The notes under the pieces were generated by a model. The model had not been told where the DNA came from. It saw nothing but the letters and a program-made list of their open reading frames with translations, and made no database searches. From Chryseobacterium vaccae (GTDB lineage: Bacteria; Bacteroidota; Bacteroidia; Flavobacteriales; Weeksellaceae), in assembly GCF_009602705.1 (NCBI RefSeq), contig NZ_VSWH01000001.1, positions 2,294,001 through 2,358,000 on the forward strand: 64,000 nt of DNA. Reading direction: 5' to 3'. Below are positions 1 through 8,234 of this stretch, in pieces. The stretch's first letter is position 1, and each line of letters opens with the position of its first letter. The translations under genes and the position numbers were made by a program.

Positions 1-186
1 TGTGGTATCAAAGGCGGTTCCATGAAAGGCCAGGTTGAAATAATCTGAAACGGAATCCACTTTTATGAGCTCCTTATTGAAATACCAAAACAAAAGCCTT
101 GCAATCTGATAAAAAACATATGCTAAGAAAATCCGGTACAAAAGGACCAGAACTTCTTGTTTTCTAAATTCTTTAAAAAATTTCAT
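1..186 (-). CDS. N-terminus of a membrane sulfatase / LTA-synthase-like protein (partial)
   Basis: An ATG read on the reverse strand at 184-186 opens a frame of 62 codons that runs off the left edge without a stop. The product starts MKFFKEFRKQEVLVLLYR and has a hydrophobic stretch at about residues 12-36, fitting the first membrane helix of an inner-membrane protein. From memory, this opening resembles flavobacterial LTA-synthase-type proteins of the alkaline phosphatase superfamily, which carry several N-terminal helices and an exported metal-dependent catalytic domain. No catalytic residue lies in the window, so the family call rests on the N-terminus alone. It diverges from pssA. Confidence 0.5.
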   Translation of the reverse strand, partial: MKFFKEFRKQEVLVLLYRIFLAYVFYQIARLLFWYFNKELIKVDSVSDYFNLAFHGTAFDTT

Positions 187-262
187 TCGGCAAATTTACA
201 TCAAAATCATATGAATGTATTTTTTCCTGCATAATATTTCAGGATAAAATTTGGAAAAACTG

Positions 263-270
263 TATTTTTG
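263..270 (+). promoter_or_regulatory. Putative -7 box of pssA
   Basis: TATTTTTG matches the Bacteroidota -7 consensus TAnnTTTG and lies only 5 bp before the pssA ATG, so the transcript would be leaderless or nearly so. No convincing -33 TTG is seen at the usual distance. Confidence 0.4.
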
Positions 271-275
271 CGGAT

Positions 276-989
276 ATGAATTTCATAAAAAATAATCTTG
301 CCAACTTACTGACGCTTGCTAATCTGCTGGCAGGCTGTATAGGGGCAATACATCTTATTCTGGGAGATTACCAGACCACTGCCATCTGCCTGATCCTCTC
401 TTCTATCTTTGATTTTTTTGATGGATTTGTAGCCAGAGCTGTAAAATCTAATTCTAATCTGGGGCTTCAACTGGATTCTCTTGCTGACATGATCAGCTTT
501 GGGCTGATTCCGGGGCTTACCATGTTTAAAGCACTGGAACCTTTCGGAAGCGAGCTTCTGGGAATGCATTTCCCTTTTGAGATTAAATACATCGGGCTTT
601 TGGTTACCGTTTTTTCATGCCTCAGACTGGCTATTTTTAATCTTGATGAAGAGCAGCGTTATTATTTTAAAGGCCTCAACACTCCTACCAATACTGTTTT
701 ATTATTTGGGTTGTATTATGCCTTCAAAGAAACAGGAAACTTCAGCTTCTTATTTGAGAACGAATTATTTTTGATAGCACTGACCATAATTACTTCATGG
801 CTTTTAATCAGTCCTATAAAAATGATGGCGATGAAATTTAAATCCAAAACATTAAAAGATAATTATCCAAAGGTAATATTACTGGCAGGCGGTATTGCTA
901 TTCTGGCTTTTTTCCAGATTGTAGGAATCCCTATGCTTGTGATTTATTATATATTGGTATCACTTATTTTTCAGGGACAGTTAAAATAA
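276..989 (+). CDS. pssA: CDP-diacylglycerol-serine O-phosphatidyltransferase
   Basis: Inner-membrane enzyme that condenses CDP-diacylglycerol with L-serine to give phosphatidylserine, the precursor of phosphatidylethanolamine. The 237-residue protein carries the CDP-alcohol phosphotransferase signature DGx2ARx8Gx3Dx3D near residues 49-71 (DGFVAR, then LGLQLDSLAD). Several hydrophobic helices follow and the length is normal for bacterial PssA. It is first in a forward run with short gaps (28 bp to the exonuclease gene). The start fits the -7 box just upstream. A phosphatidylglycerophosphate synthase is the main alternative, but the overall sequence resembles the PssA branch. Confidence 0.88.
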   Translation: MNFIKNNLANLLTLANLLAGCIGAIHLILGDYQTTAICLILSSIFDFFDGFVARAVKSNSNLGLQLDSLADMISFGLIPGLTMFKALEPFGSELLGMHFPFEIKYIGLLVTVFSCLRLAIFNLDEEQRYYFKGLNTPTNTVLLFGLYYAFKETGNFSFLFENELFLIALTIITSWLLISPIKMMAMKFKSKTLKDNYPKVILLAGGIAILAFFQIVGIPMLVIYYILVSLIFQGQLK

Positions 990-1017
990 ACACATTTTCA
1001 AATTATTAATCATCAAC

Positions 1018-1782
1018 ATGAATTTAAAACTCCATAAACCTCTTTGCATTTTTGATCTTGAAACCACAGGAACCAACATCGGAAAAGACAGAATTGTAGA
1101 AATCTGCATATTAAAAGTAAATCCTGATGCGTCCAGAGAAAGCAAAACCTGGCGTGTAAACCCTGAGATGCTTATTCCAAAAGAATCCAGTGAAATCCAC
1201 GGAATTTATGATGAAGATGTAAAAGATGCTCCAACCTTCAGAGAAATTGCTCCCAAAATTATGGAAATGCTTGCAGGAACTGACTTAGGAGGCTTTAATT
1301 CTAACCGTTTTGACGTTCCTCTTCTGGCTGAAGAGCTTTTAAGAGTGGGTATTGATTTTGATCTGAGTAAATTCAGACTGGTAGATGCCCAGACCATTTT
1401 CCACAAAAAAGAACCGAGAAATTTAGGGGCTGCCTACCAGTTCTATTGTGGCAAAACCTTGGAAAATGCACACTCTGCGGAAGCTGATGTAATGGCTACT
1501 TTTGAAGTACTGGATGCACAGGTGGGAAAATATGATGATATTCCGAATGAGATTGCTCCTTTAAGTGAATTTACATTCCACAATAAGAATGCAGATCTGG
1601 CAGGATTTATCGGATACAATGATAAAATGGTGGAAGTTTTCAACTTCGGAAAATATAAAGGACAGGGTGTAAAGGCTGTTTTCCAAAAAGATCTTGGATA
1701 TTTCGGATGGCTTCAGAATGCAGACTTTCCTCTGTATACTAAGAAAGTATTCACAAAGATTCAATTGACTGGTAAATCCTAA
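1018..1782 (+). CDS. DnaQ-like 3'-5' exonuclease (epsilon-type)
   Basis: Member of the DEDDh exonuclease family related to the proofreading epsilon subunit of DNA polymerase III. ExoI is visible as FDLETTGTN (residues about 13-21, first Asp and Glu), ExoII in the segment LGGFNSNRFDVPLL (about residues 91-104), and the ExoIII His-Asp motif as AHSAEAD (about residues 150-156). The last 90 residues are not exonuclease and hold a segment (FNFGKYKGQGVKAVF) also seen in flavobacterial exonucleases, of unknown role. At 254 residues it is about the size of epsilon. Whether it is the replicative subunit or a stand-alone nuclease cannot be told. The next gene starts 5 bp after its stop. Confidence 0.85.
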   Translation: MNLKLHKPLCIFDLETTGTNIGKDRIVEICILKVNPDASRESKTWRVNPEMLIPKESSEIHGIYDEDVKDAPTFREIAPKIMEMLAGTDLGGFNSNRFDVPLLAEELLRVGIDFDLSKFRLVDAQTIFHKKEPRNLGAAYQFYCGKTLENAHSAEADVMATFEVLDAQVGKYDDIPNEIAPLSEFTFHNKNADLAGFIGYNDKMVEVFNFGKYKGQGVKAVFQKDLGYFGWLQNADFPLYTKKVFTKIQLTGKS

Positions 1783-1787
1783 ACAAA

Positions 1788-2186
1788 ATGTCAGAACTTG
1801 TCCGTTTTAAATTCTATGAAACTGCTCTGGAAGCCAACAGGGACAAACAGATCCTTGCTGAAAACGGGGTCAACAGTTTCATTGCCAACGAGCAGCTTAT
1901 TCAGTCGGACTGGCTCCTGTCTCAGGCTGTAGGCGGCATCCAGCTTCAGGTATTTGAAGAAGATCTGGAAAAAGCAAAACAGATCCTGCAAGAGTATAAA
2001 GACAATGAAGCGTTTTCACTGGAAGCTGAACATACCATTGTAAATCCTGAATTTGATTTTGTATGCCCCAAATGTGGTTCTAACCATATTTACAGAGATG
2101 ACAGGGCAACCAGCTTTTTTGGGATCTCCATCCTGAAGAGCCAGAAATTTGTCTGCTATCATTGCGGTAACGAATTCATACACTAA
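1788..2186 (+). CDS. DUF2007 domain protein with C-terminal zinc ribbon
   Basis: Small cytosolic protein of 132 residues. The first 70 residues resemble the DUF2007 signal-transducing fold (RFKFYETALEANRDKQIL at the start, then a segment ending EDLEKAKQIL). The C-terminal third holds two paired cysteine knuckles, CPKC near residue 85 and CYHC near residue 123, which should bind one zinc ion. Its function is unknown; the family has a PII-like fold. It is 5 bp downstream of the exonuclease gene, so the two are probably translated from one message. Confidence 0.75.
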   Translation: MSELVRFKFYETALEANRDKQILAENGVNSFIANEQLIQSDWLLSQAVGGIQLQVFEEDLEKAKQILQEYKDNEAFSLEAEHTIVNPEFDFVCPKCGSNHIYRDDRATSFFGISILKSQKFVCYHCGNEFIH

Positions 2187-2231
2187 CAATTCTCAGTATA
2201 TCACTATTCTATCATTAAAATAAAAAGAATT

Positions 2232-2837
2232 ATGAAAATTATCTGTATAGGAAGAAATTACAGCGAACATGCAAAGGAACTGGGAAATGAAATTCCTGAG
2301 AAACCGGTTATTTTCATGAAGCCTGACACTGCCGTATTAAAAGGAAATGATTTTTATATTCCTGAATTTTCAGAAGATATCCATTATGAGCTGGAAGTGG
2401 TTCTGAAGGTTTCAAAAGGCGGAAAATATATCCAGAAAGATTCTGCAAACAAACATTATGAAGAAATCAGCCTTGGAATAGATTTTACGGCAAGAGATCT
2501 TCAGAACGAGCTTAAATCCAAAGGACTTCCCTGGGAACTGGCTAAAGGTTTTGACGGATCTGCTGTTGTCGGAAATTTCTTCAAAAAAGAAAACTTTGAT
2601 CTTCAGAACCTTGAGTTTTCTTTATTACAGAATAAAAGTAAAGTTCAGGATGGCAATACAAAAGATATGATGTTCAGTTTTGATGATATTATAGCTTTCG
2701 TTTCCCAGTATTTTACTTTAAGAGTAGGTGACCTGATCTTTACAGGAACACCAAAAGGAGTTGGAAAAGTGAATGAAAATGATATTCTGGAAGCGTATCT
2801 GAAAGATGATAAAATTCTTGATATCCGAATATTATAA
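2232..2837 (+). CDS. Fumarylacetoacetate hydrolase (FAH) family protein
   Basis: Soluble enzyme of 201 residues, the short single-domain form of the FAH superfamily, whose members hydrolyse or decarboxylate acylpyruvates and related beta-diketones. The start MKIICIGRNYSEHAKELG is typical, the metal ligands appear as the paired glutamates in HYELEVVL (about residues 55-62) and the aspartate in GIDFTARDLQ (about residues 88-97), and the C-terminal FTGTPKGVG loop is present. Substrate cannot be read from sequence; oxaloacetate decarboxylase or acylpyruvase activity is possible. It belongs to the same forward run as pssA, 45 bp after the DUF2007 gene. Confidence 0.85.
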   Translation: MKIICIGRNYSEHAKELGNEIPEKPVIFMKPDTAVLKGNDFYIPEFSEDIHYELEVVLKVSKGGKYIQKDSANKHYEEISLGIDFTARDLQNELKSKGLPWELAKGFDGSAVVGNFFKKENFDLQNLEFSLLQNKSKVQDGNTKDMMFSFDDIIAFVSQYFTLRVGDLIFTGTPKGVGKVNENDILEAYLKDDKILDIRIL

Positions 2838-2869
2838 CTTATTTAACATAAATTCCGACAATTTTTTCC

Positions 2870-2877
2870 TATCTTTA
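2870..2877 (+). promoter_or_regulatory. Possible -7 box before the universal stress protein
   Basis: TATCTTTA departs from TAnnTTTG only in the last base and lies 19 bp upstream of the USP start in a 59-bp gap. It could give this gene its own transcript. Confidence 0.3.
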
Positions 2878-2896
2878 GGTAACAAAATTAGAGGTC

Positions 2897-3334
2897 ATGA
2901 TAAATATTGTATTACCCGTAGATTTTGGGGATAAAACAGAACAACTTGTAGAAGGTGCCGTAAAATTTGCAAAACAGCTGAACGGCAGAATTTTCCTTAT
3001 TCACGTAGCACCGTCCGATATTGGTTTTGCCATTGGTGATATGGGATATCAATATTTTCCTGAGGTGGAGCAAAACGAGATCAGAGAAGAGCTGGTACAG
3101 CTGAATAAAATAGAACAGCGCATCATTGCTCACGATATAGACTGTGAGCACCTTTTGAAGCAGGGACTTGCCAAAGAAACAATCCTGGAATATGCTAAAG
3201 CAAAAAATGCAGATTACATTGTGATGGGATCACACGGAAGAAGCGGAATCTACGATGTATTCGTAGGAAGCCTTACAAAAGGTCTTACCAAAGATTCTCC
3301 TGTTCCGGTGCTGGTACTCCCTATTCATGACTAG
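2897..3334 (+). CDS. Universal stress protein (UspA family)
   Basis: Cytosolic single-domain USP of 145 residues. It opens with the usual beta strand and Asp (INIVLPVDFGDKTEQ) and ends with the nucleotide-binding loop G-2x-G-9x-G-[ST], visible as GSHGRSGIYDVFVGSLTKG at about residues 112-130, so it is the ATP-binding type. Such proteins aid survival in starvation or stress, without a defined reaction. It is the last gene of the forward run and is followed by a strong hairpin terminator. Confidence 0.9.
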   Translation: MINIVLPVDFGDKTEQLVEGAVKFAKQLNGRIFLIHVAPSDIGFAIGDMGYQYFPEVEQNEIREELVQLNKIEQRIIAHDIDCEHLLKQGLAKETILEYAKAKNADYIVMGSHGRSGIYDVFVGSLTKGLTKDSPVPVLVLPIHD

Positions 3335-3362
3335 AGAATACAAATAAATTTAATCGTTAATA

Positions 3363-3400
3363 AAAAAACCGATCGGAAACAATCTTCCAATCGGTTTTTT
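3363..3400 (+). terminator. Rho-independent terminator
   Basis: AAAAAACCGAT pairs with ATCGGTTTTTT, with an inner GGAA/TTCC extension and a T-run. It ends the forward run at the USP gene and could also serve the reverse-strand gene at 3418-3651. Confidence 0.8.
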
Positions 3401-3417
3401 ACTATATAACCAATTAA

Positions 3418-3651
3418 TTAACCTTCTTTTTTGTAGATTTTCGGATCGTAGTAAGGGTTCTTGCCCTCCGTTGGAGAATAGTAGTCTTTATCTTTATCGC
3501 CACCTAGTTTTGCAACCAGGACATAGCACCAATACGTGAACAATACACAGCAAACGATAAATAAAATCCAGTTCAGAACATTTCCAAATGTATCATAAAA
3601 ACCGAAAGACCATTTGAAAACTTTACTTAAGAATAACCAGAAAGACGTCAT
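3418..3651 (-). CDS. Small single-helix membrane protein (DUF6341-like)
   Basis: A 77-residue protein with one strong membrane helix at about residues 27-49 (LNWILFIVCCVLFTYWCYVL) and a charged, proline- and tyrosine-rich tail (PYYDPKIYKKEG). In Bacteroidota a small protein of this kind commonly sits beside DUF6427, and I recall it as DUF6341; some relatives carry a misleading uracil phosphoribosyltransferase label, but nothing here looks like a transferase. It diverges from the DUF6427 gene with 42 bp between starts. Function unknown. Confidence 0.65.
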   Translation of the reverse strand: MTSFWLFLSKVFKWSFGFYDTFGNVLNWILFIVCCVLFTYWCYVLVAKLGGDKDKDYYSPTEGKNPYYDPKIYKKEG

Positions 3652-3669
3652 TATTTTCCTTTTTTAAAT

Positions 3670-3677
3670 TAACTTTG
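3670..3677 (+). promoter_or_regulatory. -7 box of the DUF6427 gene
   Basis: TAACTTTG matches TAnnTTTG and lies 16 bp before the DUF6427 start. It is separated by 2 bp from an oppositely oriented box. Confidence 0.5.
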
Positions 3678-3679
3678 TA

Positions 3680-3687
3680 CAAATTTA
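3680..3687 (-). promoter_or_regulatory. -7 box of the small membrane protein gene
   Basis: CAAATTTA on the plus strand is TAAATTTG on the reverse strand, matching TAnnTTTG. A CAA (reverse TTG) at 3710-3712 is 22 bp away, an acceptable -33 spacing that lies inside the neighbouring coding region. Confidence 0.45.
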
Positions 3688-3693
3688 TAAAAA

Positions 3694-4599
3694 ATGTTTA
3701 AATTACTTTCAAAAGAAAGCAATATTTTTTCAATTCCTGTTTATATTGGTTGCCTTCTTTTAGTAGTATTAATATTTAACATACTGAATTTCAATACTTA
3801 TGAAGCTATAATTGCCGGAATTACTTTTCTGGGAATTGCTTTAGGATATTTTTGTTTTCACAGCATTGCTCTGAATTATCAAACTCATCTGCCCTTATTT
3901 TTATATACAATTTTTATTTTCGGGCTGTATCCTGGAAATCTGGACATCGGCATTGCCGTTTCATTGCTTACCAATTCATTTCTCATCCTTCTTCTGACCA
4001 GTACGGATGAAGATATCAGAAAGAAATCTTATGTTCTGGTAGGATCTATTGTTGCTTTGAACTTTATTTTCCTGCCAACCACCTGGCCTATGGCTGTTTT
4101 TGTTATTATTCATGTGATTGCTACCTCTCAAAGAATTGCACTGAATCTTTTCAGATTTCTTCTGGGAATCATCCTGATTGCATTCAGCTATTTTTCAATT
4201 ATGTTCTTTTTCCGCTTTACTTCATGGAATATCGATTATTTTCCGTTTGGAAAAATGAAACCCATGACTGACTATAGTGAGCTGATTCCGCTTCTTCCGG
4301 TTGCCCTGATGCTTATATATGCTGTATATGACCATTTTACCAACTATAATAAGAAAAGCCCGATAAGCCGCTACAAATACACTTTCCTGCTGGTTTTTTC
4401 CGTGGCTCAGCTGATCACCATTATTCTGTATATGAATAAAAGTTATGAATATCTTCTGCTGCTGGCATTTCCCTCCAGTATTATCCTGAGCAGAATGATG
4501 AGATTTTTACCTAAGTACTGGATGCAGGAAGTGAGTCTGTGGCTGATTATAATCAGCCTTATCACATTCAAAGCAGGTACATATTTTGATTTATTTTAA
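3694..4599 (+). CDS. DUF6427 polytopic membrane protein
   Basis: A 301-residue, very hydrophobic inner-membrane protein with roughly eight to nine helices spread over the whole length. It resembles DUF6427 of Flavobacteriia by its opening and by the LFLYTIFIFGLYPG segment near residues 70-83. No enzymatic motif is visible and the role is unknown. It diverges from the small membrane protein gene, and the DUF3109 gene starts 5 bp after its stop, so these two are probably co-transcribed. Confidence 0.7.
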   Translation: MFKLLSKESNIFSIPVYIGCLLLVVLIFNILNFNTYEAIIAGITFLGIALGYFCFHSIALNYQTHLPLFLYTIFIFGLYPGNLDIGIAVSLLTNSFLILLLTSTDEDIRKKSYVLVGSIVALNFIFLPTTWPMAVFVIIHVIATSQRIALNLFRFLLGIILIAFSYFSIMFFFRFTSWNIDYFPFGKMKPMTDYSELIPLLPVALMLIYAVYDHFTNYNKKSPISRYKYTFLLVFSVAQLITIILYMNKSYEYLLLLAFPSSIILSRMMRFLPKYWMQEVSLWLIIISLITFKAGTYFDLF

Positions 4600-4604
4600 A
4601 GATT

Positions 4605-5189
4605 ATGATTCAGATAGACGATAAATTGATTTCTGAGGATATTTTTTCCGAAGAATTTGTTTGCAACCTTACGAAATGTAAAGGTGCATGCTGTGTGGAA
4701 GGAGATGTAGGTGCTCCACTGGACAAAGATGAACTTGAAATTTTAGACAGCATCTTTGACAAAATCAAGCCCTATCTTACTCCGGAAGGCATTAAAGCCC
4801 TTGAAGAACAAGGTACATGGACTACTGATCCTATGGACGGAATGTATGTTACCCCAATGGTGGAAGACCGCGAATGTGCTTATGTAACCTTTGATGAAAA
4901 GGGAATTACAAAATGCGGAATTGAAAAAGCGTATGAAGACGGAGCTGTAGACTGGCAAAAGCCTATCTCATGCCACCTCTATCCAATCCGTATTACAGAA
5001 TATTCCACTTTTACGGCTCTAAACTATCACGAATGGAATGTCTGCAGCGATGCCTGTACGCTTGGAAAAGAACTTCAGGTACCTGTTTACAAATTTCTGA
5101 AAACTCCGCTGACCAGAAAATACGGTGAAGCGTTTTACGAAGTTTTAAGTGAAGCTGCCGATGAATGGAAAAAAGAATATGGTTCATAA
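4605..5189 (+). CDS. DUF3109 cysteine-rich protein
   Basis: A 194-residue soluble protein with a cysteine pattern typical of DUF3109, a relative of the YkgJ zinc/iron-chelating family: CNLTKCKGACC near residues 20-30, single cysteines near residues 90 and 105, CHLYPIR near residue 125 and CSDAC near residue 147. These probably bind a metal or iron-sulfur cluster. The reaction is unknown. It follows DUF6427 with 5 bp between the genes and ends at a terminator shared with the convergent peptidase gene. Confidence 0.8.
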   Translation: MIQIDDKLISEDIFSEEFVCNLTKCKGACCVEGDVGAPLDKDELEILDSIFDKIKPYLTPEGIKALEEQGTWTTDPMDGMYVTPMVEDRECAYVTFDEKGITKCGIEKAYEDGAVDWQKPISCHLYPIRITEYSTFTALNYHEWNVCSDACTLGKELQVPVYKFLKTPLTRKYGEAFYEVLSEAADEWKKEYGS

Positions 5190-5193
5190 AATA

Positions 5194-5220
5194 AAAAACC
5201 GCAGAGTGATCTGCGGTTTT
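5194..5220. terminator. Bidirectional terminator
   Basis: AAAACCGCAG pairs perfectly with CTGCGGTTTT across a 6-nt loop. It lies between convergent genes and has A- and T-runs on the two sides, so it can work in both directions. Confidence 0.85.
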
Positions 5221-5239
5221 CTTATATAAATAAAAGCTT

Positions 5240-8083
5240 TTAGTTGGCTGCACCTACTTTTTTAGCTTCTTCTTTTTTAGCATTTTCCCATCCGTCTTCC
5301 GGCATTAGTGTTGCTGTAATTCTTCCTTTAGAAAGATATTTTTTCGCCACATCCTGAAGATCTTTTACGGTAAGGGCTTTTACTTTGTCCTGATAGTTCA
5401 GGATGTCGTATTTATCGCTTCCGTCCAACTGATTTTTAGACAAAGCACTCATCCAGTACATATTGTCTTTAAGATCTGTCTTATTATCATTGTACTCTCC
5501 TTCTTTGTATTTGTCAAGATCTTTCTGCTCAGGACCTTTATCAATCAGTTTCTGAAGTTCTGCAATAGCACTTTTCGTTAATTTGTCAGCATTTTCAGGT
5601 CCGCAAGGAAAGCTGATACTGAAGCTGTAGGTACTGTATGGAACTTTGTTCATTCCTCCTCTGGCTCCTCCGCCGTAGATACCGCTTTCATCTTCTCTAA
5701 GCTTCTCAATTACTTTAATGGTTGCCACTTCTCCAAGAGCAGATAAAGCCAAAGCTTCTTTCTCATTGTAAGGAGCTTCTCCACTGTAAGAAATCGTTAC
5801 CATACTCTTAGGGTCTTTTCCTTTTTTGTATACTTTGGTAAAATCACCCGTCATCTGTCTGTAGCCTGTATCTTTGAATGAGGTTGTTTTTCCTGCGGAA
5901 GGAAGACTTGCAATATACTGCAATACTTCATTTTTGAATTTAGCTTCGTCAATATTTCCTACGAAATAGAACTGGAAGTTACCGGCATTAGCAAATTTCT
6001 CTTTGTAAATGTCGTATGCCTTTTTATAGTCTGTATTCGCCCATTCTTTTTCCATTGGAACCACTCCGATAAATCTAGGGTTCTTCTGATTCATGAATTT
6101 AGCATGTTCGCTTGAGAAATAGAACTGAGGATTAGACAGAAGGTTATTCAGCATGGCTGCCTGTTTTTCTTTATAAGCATTGAATGCTGCCGGGTTGAAG
6201 TTTAAATCTGTGAAATAGGCATACATAAGCTCCATTGCTGTTCCCAGATCCTTTTGTGAAGATCTTCCTGAAATCCCTTCAAAAAGAGGGGTAATCATTG
6301 GGTTTACACCAACCTGCTTTCCTGCAAGATAATTGGTAAGATCTGCTTTGGAAAGGCCTCCTACTCCTGCTTCTGATAATGCAGAGAAAGCAAATTGTGT
6401 TTTATTGAAATCAGCATCCGAAATTAAAGAGCTTCCTCCTAAACTTCTTGCTGAGAATACAATTTCGTCATCTTTGAAATCTGTTTTCTTGAAAGTCACT
6501 TTTGCACCGTTGCTTAACGTCCAGGTTGTTGTTCCCAGTTTTGCATCCGTTTCCGTTTTTGCAATTTTTCCTTCAGATTTGAAAGGTTTTACCAGATTTT
6601 TGATGGTTGCTTTCTCTTCGTAAGGTTTAAGGTCGGCCATTTTCACCGCTTCAAAGGTATTCAGTACCATTGCTTCGGTAGGCATTGTTACATTATCTTT
6701 TTTAGGACCTGTTATCACGATTACCCTGCTGTCATCCTTAACCATTTTCTTGATGACATCGTTGGTCTGTGCCAAAGTAACGGAAGGAAGGAATGATTTT
6801 GTATCTTCATATTCCCAGGCAATTCCAGGCATAGGCTCCTGCTCCAGGAAGTTTCTTACATACTCATCTACCAGCATATCACTTTCCGTTTTGTCACGGT
6901 TGTTGTAAGATCTTTCAAGGTTGGATAAAACCTGCGCCTTTGCACGGTCAAGTTCAGTTTGTGTAAACCCGAACCTTTTTGCTCTTTCCACTTCTTCCAA
7001 TAGAACTTTAAGCGCACTAAGCTGATTTCCTTCTTTCACCATAGCAAATCCCTGTAAAGCTTCTTTAGTTCTTGCGTATGTTCCTCCGTGATATACGGAA
7101 CCAAACGTGAAAGGCGGATTATTTGAGTTAATAAGCTCTCTCAATCTGTTGTTCAGCATGGTTGTAGAAAGATTTTCTATAATACTTTGATTGTACTGCT
7201 GGATCGTTACATCCGGCTTATACGCTTCAGCATCTTTCATAATAAACTGAACCATAGAATTGGTTGCATCAGGATCAGTTTCAATCGCTACCAGTGTTTC
7301 TTTATGGTTAGGAAGGTCAAATACTTTTCTTTCTCTCGGCTTGGAAGGATTTTTATATTTTCCGAAATTCTCCTTTACCTTTTTCTCCACTTCATCCACA
7401 TTGATATCTCCAACCACTACAAGAGCCATAAGATCTGGTCTGTACCAATCCTGATGGAATTTTCTGATGACATCCGGTTTAAAGTTTTCCAGCACTTCCT
7501 TTTTACCGATCGGCAGTCTGTCTGCATATTGGGATTTATATAAAAGCTTAGGAAGATATTTATCTGACATTCTTTTATCAGCGCCAAGACCTAATCTCAA
7601 TTCCTCTAAAACAACCCCTCTTTCCTTATTGATCTGCTCATCGGAAAGTGTTGCATTAAAGGCCCAGTCTTCCATTACTTTCAGACCTGCATCCAGATTT
7701 CCCGGCTTATCTAGAGGAACAGGAAGCATATAAACAGTTTCATCAAAACTAGTGTACGCATTAAGGTGCTGCCCGAACTTCACTCCTATAGACTGCAGAA
7801 AGTCCACTAATTTATTGTCCGGAAAATTTTTGGTTCCGTTGAAGTTCATGTGCTCCATAAAGTGAGCAAGACCTCTCTGGTTTTCATCTTCAAGAATAGA
7901 TCCGGCATTGATAGCCAGACGGAAATCTACTTTCTTTTCAGGTAATGTGTTTTTTTTGATGTAGTACTTCATTCCGTTGGAAAGGGTACCGATTCTTACA
8001 GAAGGATCCACAGGGATATTCTGCCCGAAAACATTTGAGGACATCAGAACGACCACCGCAAATGACGATAAAATTCTCTTCAT
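5240..8083 (-). CDS. M16 family zinc metallopeptidase (pitrilysin/insulinase type)
   Basis: A 947-residue exported peptidase with a signal peptide of about 20 residues ending at FGQ. The zinc motif HxxEH is HFMEH at residues 74-78, followed about 75 residues later by the downstream glutamate in VVLEELRLG. The length fits the two-lobe M16 form, with an active N-terminal half and an inactive C-terminal half. It probably acts in the periplasm on peptides. It reads in the same direction as the LolA-like gene, but a terminator separates the two, and a -7 box lies upstream, so it is probably its own unit. Confidence 0.88.
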   Translation of the reverse strand: MKRILSSFAVVVLMSSNVFGQNIPVDPSVRIGTLSNGMKYYIKKNTLPEKKVDFRLAINAGSILEDENQRGLAHFMEHMNFNGTKNFPDNKLVDFLQSIGVKFGQHLNAYTSFDETVYMLPVPLDKPGNLDAGLKVMEDWAFNATLSDEQINKERGVVLEELRLGLGADKRMSDKYLPKLLYKSQYADRLPIGKKEVLENFKPDVIRKFHQDWYRPDLMALVVVGDINVDEVEKKVKENFGKYKNPSKPRERKVFDLPNHKETLVAIETDPDATNSMVQFIMKDAEAYKPDVTIQQYNQSIIENLSTTMLNNRLRELINSNNPPFTFGSVYHGGTYARTKEALQGFAMVKEGNQLSALKVLLEEVERAKRFGFTQTELDRAKAQVLSNLERSYNNRDKTESDMLVDEYVRNFLEQEPMPGIAWEYEDTKSFLPSVTLAQTNDVIKKMVKDDSRVIVITGPKKDNVTMPTEAMVLNTFEAVKMADLKPYEEKATIKNLVKPFKSEGKIAKTETDAKLGTTTWTLSNGAKVTFKKTDFKDDEIVFSARSLGGSSLISDADFNKTQFAFSALSEAGVGGLSKADLTNYLAGKQVGVNPMITPLFEGISGRSSQKDLGTAMELMYAYFTDLNFNPAAFNAYKEKQAAMLNNLLSNPQFYFSSEHAKFMNQKNPRFIGVVPMEKEWANTDYKKAYDIYKEKFANAGNFQFYFVGNIDEAKFKNEVLQYIASLPSAGKTTSFKDTGYRQMTGDFTKVYKKGKDPKSMVTISYSGEAPYNEKEALALSALGEVATIKVIEKLREDESGIYGGGARGGMNKVPYSTYSFSISFPCGPENADKLTKSAIAELQKLIDKGPEQKDLDKYKEGEYNDNKTDLKDNMYWMSALSKNQLDGSDKYDILNYQDKVKALTVKDLQDVAKKYLSKGRITATLMPEDGWENAKKEEAKKVGAAN

Positions 8084-8105
8084 GTTATTTGATTTTATTT
8101 TGAGC

Positions 8106-8113
8106 CAAAAGTA
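8106..8113 (-). promoter_or_regulatory. -7 box of the M16 peptidase gene
   Basis: CAAAAGTA on the plus strand reads TACTTTTG on the reverse strand, matching TAnnTTTG, 22 bp upstream of the start codon. Confidence 0.45.
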
Positions 8114-8187
8114 TCAATTATTCACCACGTAAAGAAATGCTAAAATCCGGATTATAGTTAAATTTGAGTTAAAATTAAAAATCCAGC

Positions 8188-8213
8188 AAAAAGCCGGGTA
8201 CTTTCCCGGCTTT
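8188..8213 (-). terminator. Terminator of the LolA-like gene
   Basis: AAAGCCGGG pairs with CCCGGCTTT across a TACTTT loop, 22 bp past the stop of the reverse-strand gene. Confidence 0.8.
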
Positions 8214-8234
8214 GTTATTAAAAAAATCAATTTT

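Noticed and set aside
3418..3651. Uracil phosphoribosyltransferase label for the small membrane protein
   Set aside because: It has a single membrane helix and no PRPP loop; the true upp gene is at 52980-53630.
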